In this document: one piece after another, positions 59,957 to 64,000 of the stretch
Numbering within the stretch: the stretch's first letter is position 1
How the letters are laid out: each line of letters opens with the position of its first letter
Assembly: GCA_038380795.1 (NCBI GenBank)
Contig: CM076259.1
Span: forward strand, 100,241,739-100,305,738
Length of the DNA stretch: 64,000 bases
Reading direction: 5' to 3'
Origin: Pyrocephalus nanus
Taxonomy: Eukaryota; Chordata; Aves; Passeriformes; Tyrannidae
Position numbers and translations under genes: made by a program
Notes under the pieces: model-generated
Databases searched by the model: none
Told to the model about the DNA's origin: nothing
What the model saw: only the letters and a program-made list of their open reading frames with translations

Positions 59957-62900
59957 TGAAATTCTAAATTACTAAAATTAATGCAAGATGTTCAGAGGCT
60001 TCTCTAGTCACAACATAATGAGTCATACACTCACAGCAACTCGGTTGGTGTGTCTAAGTTAACTGCCCTTCATTACTGGGGCAGAGTTATTATGTGTAAT
60101 TGTAAAAAGACATCCAGATTGGCACCAGTGTTTGCTACAGATAACAGTTTCAGCTGATCAGTTAGATATGCTTCAAAGAGCATAATTGCTGCCCTAGGGT
60201 TACTTTAGTCTTCACATTTTTGTGTGTATATGAAATATGTCATAACTGTCTTCTTGCTTCTGTTGTGTGAAATGTGTAAGTCATTTCAGTTTAGAGTACG
60301 CTTTATATGTATATGGCACCAGATTTAAATGTTTCTGAAGTTCTACAGTATTAGAAAGAAACGTGTTCTCATCAGTCAATTAGTTCTTGAGCTGGATACT
60401 CACTCACCACTTTTTTGCAGGGTAAATTAGCCCTTTGGGAAGTGGCTGGAGAGGGGCATGGCCACTACTGCCTAATATATTTCATATATGTCAATTTTAA
60501 GTGGTAACCAGATGGGACGATGTAAGAGCAACCTGTGTTTGACAGCTCCTGTTGAGGAGGAGCAACAAAGACTAAGAAAACTGAAAAGGAGTTGGTTCAA
60601 ACTTTTTCATCAGGAAAGCTGAATGTTGATGCCTCAGAGGTGAGGGATGAATAAATCATTTGATTTTGACCCAGTACCGAACACTACACATCTCAGCTGT
60701 TCAGGGAGCACTCTGAGATTGACAGACATGATCAAGCTCTGCTACTCTTTGCCCTTGCCCTGCACCAGACAGAGGTACTGTGACAGGTACAGACACAGGC
60801 CCAGTAGGAGATGTGAGGACCTCCAAGCTGCAGAGGAAATGGAAGAGATAAGTGAGCGAGACTCCAGTCCTCTTTCCTAGGACTGCCAGGGTGACCACGC
60901 AGCCTCTCCCTCCATACTGGGAGCATAAGTGTGTGTGGGTGAGCAGCTGGGAGCACAGCCCTGGGATTGCACTGCATGTTAGCAGTGTCAACACACCGGC
61001 TTCATCCCAGCACACACAGTGTCTCTCAGGGGAAAGTATAGGGGGTCTGCTCTGCTGGTGCTGGGGAGAGCTTGCCTGGGCCTAGGGACACACTGAGTAC
61101 CAACACATCCAGAAGCTCCTCTTGTTTTCACACATTCTTGCCACAGCCAGACCTGGGTGGGAATGTGGGGGGAAGAAAGAAAACACGTAGCGGATGAGGC
61201 AAAAGATTTTGGTACTGAGAAGGAAAGCTATGCGGATGCTGAAACTCACTATGGACTGAAATATGGAGGCCAGAAAAGAGACATGGAAGAGAAGACTGCA
61301 GTCCTATTAACTGATACTAAAACCTACCCAAATTAAAAAAGCAGTGTTTGGAAAATGTGAGGTGTTGTGATTTTATTTGACGTGAGGCAAAGGAAGGAGG
61401 GACAAGAACAAAAGTTTTACAACTATTTAGGTGTTAATTTGTGACACTTAAGCTCTGAAAATGAGCTGCAGCTTGTTTGGTGCTAATGACACACAGTTAA
61501 ATGCCAAAATACAATTAATTGACTCACTGAGATGCCTTTTGTGTTATATTCTAAACATGCAAGTCTTTCTCCGTTTCACAGTAGAGATGTGAGGAGCATA
61601 CACTGGTTTTAAGACTGGTGCTTTGTTGACAATATAGCCTTATGGAAAGCTCCAAAAATAAGTGCAGAGAAATTTACTTTCCCTGTGTGTAGTAGGTCAC
61701 TATGGTAACTTGTTACTGACTTACTGCAGTAGTCCTCTCTTGTAGGAAAGCCAACCTCACATTTATTTGTAGTCGTCAATAAAAAGTATTTTTCAGACTG
61801 AGTCTGCCTAAGATATTAGCAAGTTTTTACCAAAGCAAAGCCCATTATTTTATTTATCTCCAGCATTTCAGGTATAGGGAACTAAAAAAAAAATAAATTA
61901 TTTGCTTTATTCATTTTACAGGTTTAGAAGGTGTTTTCTTTCACCACTAGGCATCAGTGTGCTGCATACAGCAACTGTGTGCTGCTGCACTTGTAAATAG
62001 GCATTTCAGAAAAACAGAACAAGTTTTAGGGAACCATTTGAACCATCTTTCCTTGGACAGTTACTAAGATGAATATATGGAAATAGAAAGATGGAAATGG
62101 TGGAATTAATTTTGTATCAAACATTAAACTAATAACTCAGGTTTTGGACTTGGCTCTGCTGGTTGCTTGCTCTGTAGCATCTCTCTGGAGAGTTTAATGC
62201 AACAGATATGCATATATATTAACAGCTTAGGTATTCAAGAAGTTTTCTGACCTTCCTCCATGAGGCAGTTGGCTCAGGGGGGATACTATTAGTATGGCAT
62301 CATATGACAGACAAGAGGTAAAGTGTTTTTTTTCTCATGAAGCTGATTTTTGATTACCTTTTTTCCATATGTCTAAAATGAAAGCTAATTGACTGGAAAG
62401 CACAAATCTGCTAATTGCCTCTCAATACATCATCTATTTTCTCAAAAATGATATGTTAAAAAATAAACAAATATGTTTATTTTTAGTGAGAAATATGAAT
62501 ATAGTACCATAATGCTGTCAGAAAGCAGGACATGGGTTTAAGTTGTATGAGTTCCAGGTCTTTGAGAAACATCCCACAATTCAGGCTTCAGTTAGTCTTC
62601 TGTTGTGTCTGAGTACACAAAATTATCTTTAAAATTTAGAGCAGATATGGCAGAGGAATTGAGAGAGAAATGGAGAACCCTTGAACCTGGGCCTTCTAAC
62701 TTTTATTTGACATCTCTCTCTTGGTTTGAGGTAAAGTCCTGGTTGTGCAACAAAACCCAAATCCAAGAGTTCTCTGTCAGCTAATTCAGTATTTGTTCTG
62801 ATTAGTACAGAAATTCTCCTTGTTCAAGGTGAGCTTTAATTCCTTTTTCATACTTGTTTTATCTATTAAATATCCTCCTTTCCAAAGCTGACCCACGATG

Positions 62901-64000
62901 TCCTTGCAGCTTCACTGTTCAACTGTTTTTAGGGTCCTTATGTGCATCTACATAAGTATTTCAAGGTCATTCCCTTCCAGCAGAGACTAGTGGAGTCATT
63001 TGTCTGCTACATTACACATCAATAAATGCTGAAAAAAACAGTTTACATTATTTTGTCTGACCCTTAAATGCAGAGACTGCCTCTGCTTTATAAGAGATGA
63101 AAAGTGAATTATCTGAAAGAAATGACTTTCAGGAAAAGGTTTGGAACAGATCAGACCACTTGTGGCAGTTTTCATCCTGAGGGATGTCTGTCAGTTGTCT
63201 TACAGACAATGTGCTTTTAGAAAGCAAAAAAAAATTTGGCATTAAGTCTCAAGTTACAAGGTCTGAGTTGAAAAAAAATCCAATAACAGAAAAAAAAAAT
63301 TTAAGAAAAACTTGTGAATTAATTGCAGCAAGAAAATTAGACTACAGACCCAAAGCCTTTTCTCCTATCAGTGTGTTACAAAATACAGTAATGGATGACT
63401 ATAGACAGTTTTGGAAAAGATTGTATTTTTATTCTCTGTTTGTGCAGAACTGTCACAGTAGGGTTTAATCCAAGGAATATACTCATAGGTTTCATCTGGA
63501 CTCATCCTCTAGGAAGCCCTATAGGATCCTAGCCCTCAGACTTTCCAGGTCAAGTAACTGGTAGAGTTCACTTGAACACTCTTCTGACCTGTTTGCTGGG
63601 ACTTCTTTTACCTGGAAATGTAGGTGAAAGGAGGAGAGAGTTGGAGAACAAAGATAGATGAACACGTGATATGGGATGGATGAGCCCTGGACACGCCTTT
63701 GCATCATGGGTTGATCTTACTGTACACACAACTGGTACAGAAATACAGACATCCACTGAATATGGAGTTGGGAAAGCGGAAGTTTCCAAGGCCAATAACA
63801 AATGGGCATTAAACAATGAAAATTTGAGAAATATAAAAATGCTACTCTGGGATTTCAGGAAATATCAATCCATGAAAGAGGACAGAAGGTCAGGCTGGCA
63901 CTTTGGCAGGGCTTGTGAATTAGAAATTTTATCAAGGAATAGGACTCGGGTAAGACACATGTATTGCTATAGCAACATAATGCAAGTAAATCCTGTACAC

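Larger units (their letters stand above)
57361..64000. other. Unique noncoding DNA, no gene seen
   Basis: No exon or recognisable interspersed repeat to the end of the window. The frame at 59291-59647 (118 codons, minus) has no known domain. A GC-richer patch at 60,640-61,090 carries overlapping short frames on both strands. A-rich runs lie at 63,220-63,310. Confidence 0.5.

Noticed and set aside
60640..61090. Possible CpG island or promoter
   Set aside because: It is moderately GC-rich, but CpG dinucleotides stay sparse and no exon follows.

Overview
This window looks like nuclear DNA from a bird, most likely a songbird (passerine). It is AT-rich, CpG-poor and almost free of coding signal. 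The dominant recognisable elements are 5'-truncated CR1 LINEs, the typical bird retroposon. One CR1 contains a nested SINE with a tRNA-like promoter remnant and a CR1-type 3' tail, as in TguSINE1 described from zebra finch. I found no convincing protein-coding exon, rRNA, functional tRNA, CRISPR array or operon. The longest open frames (about 130 codons) are what AT-rich noncoding DNA gives by chance, or are shadows of CR1. The region is best read as intergenic or as part of a very large intron. All repeat boundaries were placed by eye against remembered family patterns and may be off by tens of bases.

Layout. 1-5.5 kb: unique noncoding DNA. 5.46-6.08 kb: CR1, minus strand. 6.1-12.6 kb: unique DNA with simple repeats. 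12.6-15.2 kb: an unusual tract carrying scattered, decayed telomere-like words (TTAGGG/TTTAGG first, then the complementary CCTAAA/AACCTA). 15.2-24.0 kb: unique DNA with two ancient repeat relics. 24.05-24.53 kb: CR1 ORF2 fragment, plus strand. 28.3-32.7 kb: the repeat-dense core, holding a minus-strand CR1 with the nested SINE, two plus-strand CR1 3' ends, and a pair of homologous ~190 bp segments about 1.8 kb apart. 35.76-35.83 kb: a polyadenylation signal followed by a long poly(A). 37.2 and 40.2 kb: plus-strand CR1 3' ends. 45.3-45.8 kb: a possible cis-regulatory block. 52.3-52.9 kb: CR1 reverse-transcriptase fragment, plus strand. 53.29 kb: a perfect 30 bp palindrome. The rest to 64 kb is unique noncoding DNA with short simple repeats.

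The most interesting observation is the duplicated pair at 30.0 and 31.8 kb. Each copy holds a gap-free 107 bp core preceded by a strong polypyrimidine-CAG acceptor and followed by AG|GTAAGA in the downstream copy or AG|GCAAGA in the upstream copy. They look like duplicated noncoding exons, or two copies of an unrecognised dispersed repeat with splice-like edges. I found no new defence, mobile or enzymatic system and do not claim one.
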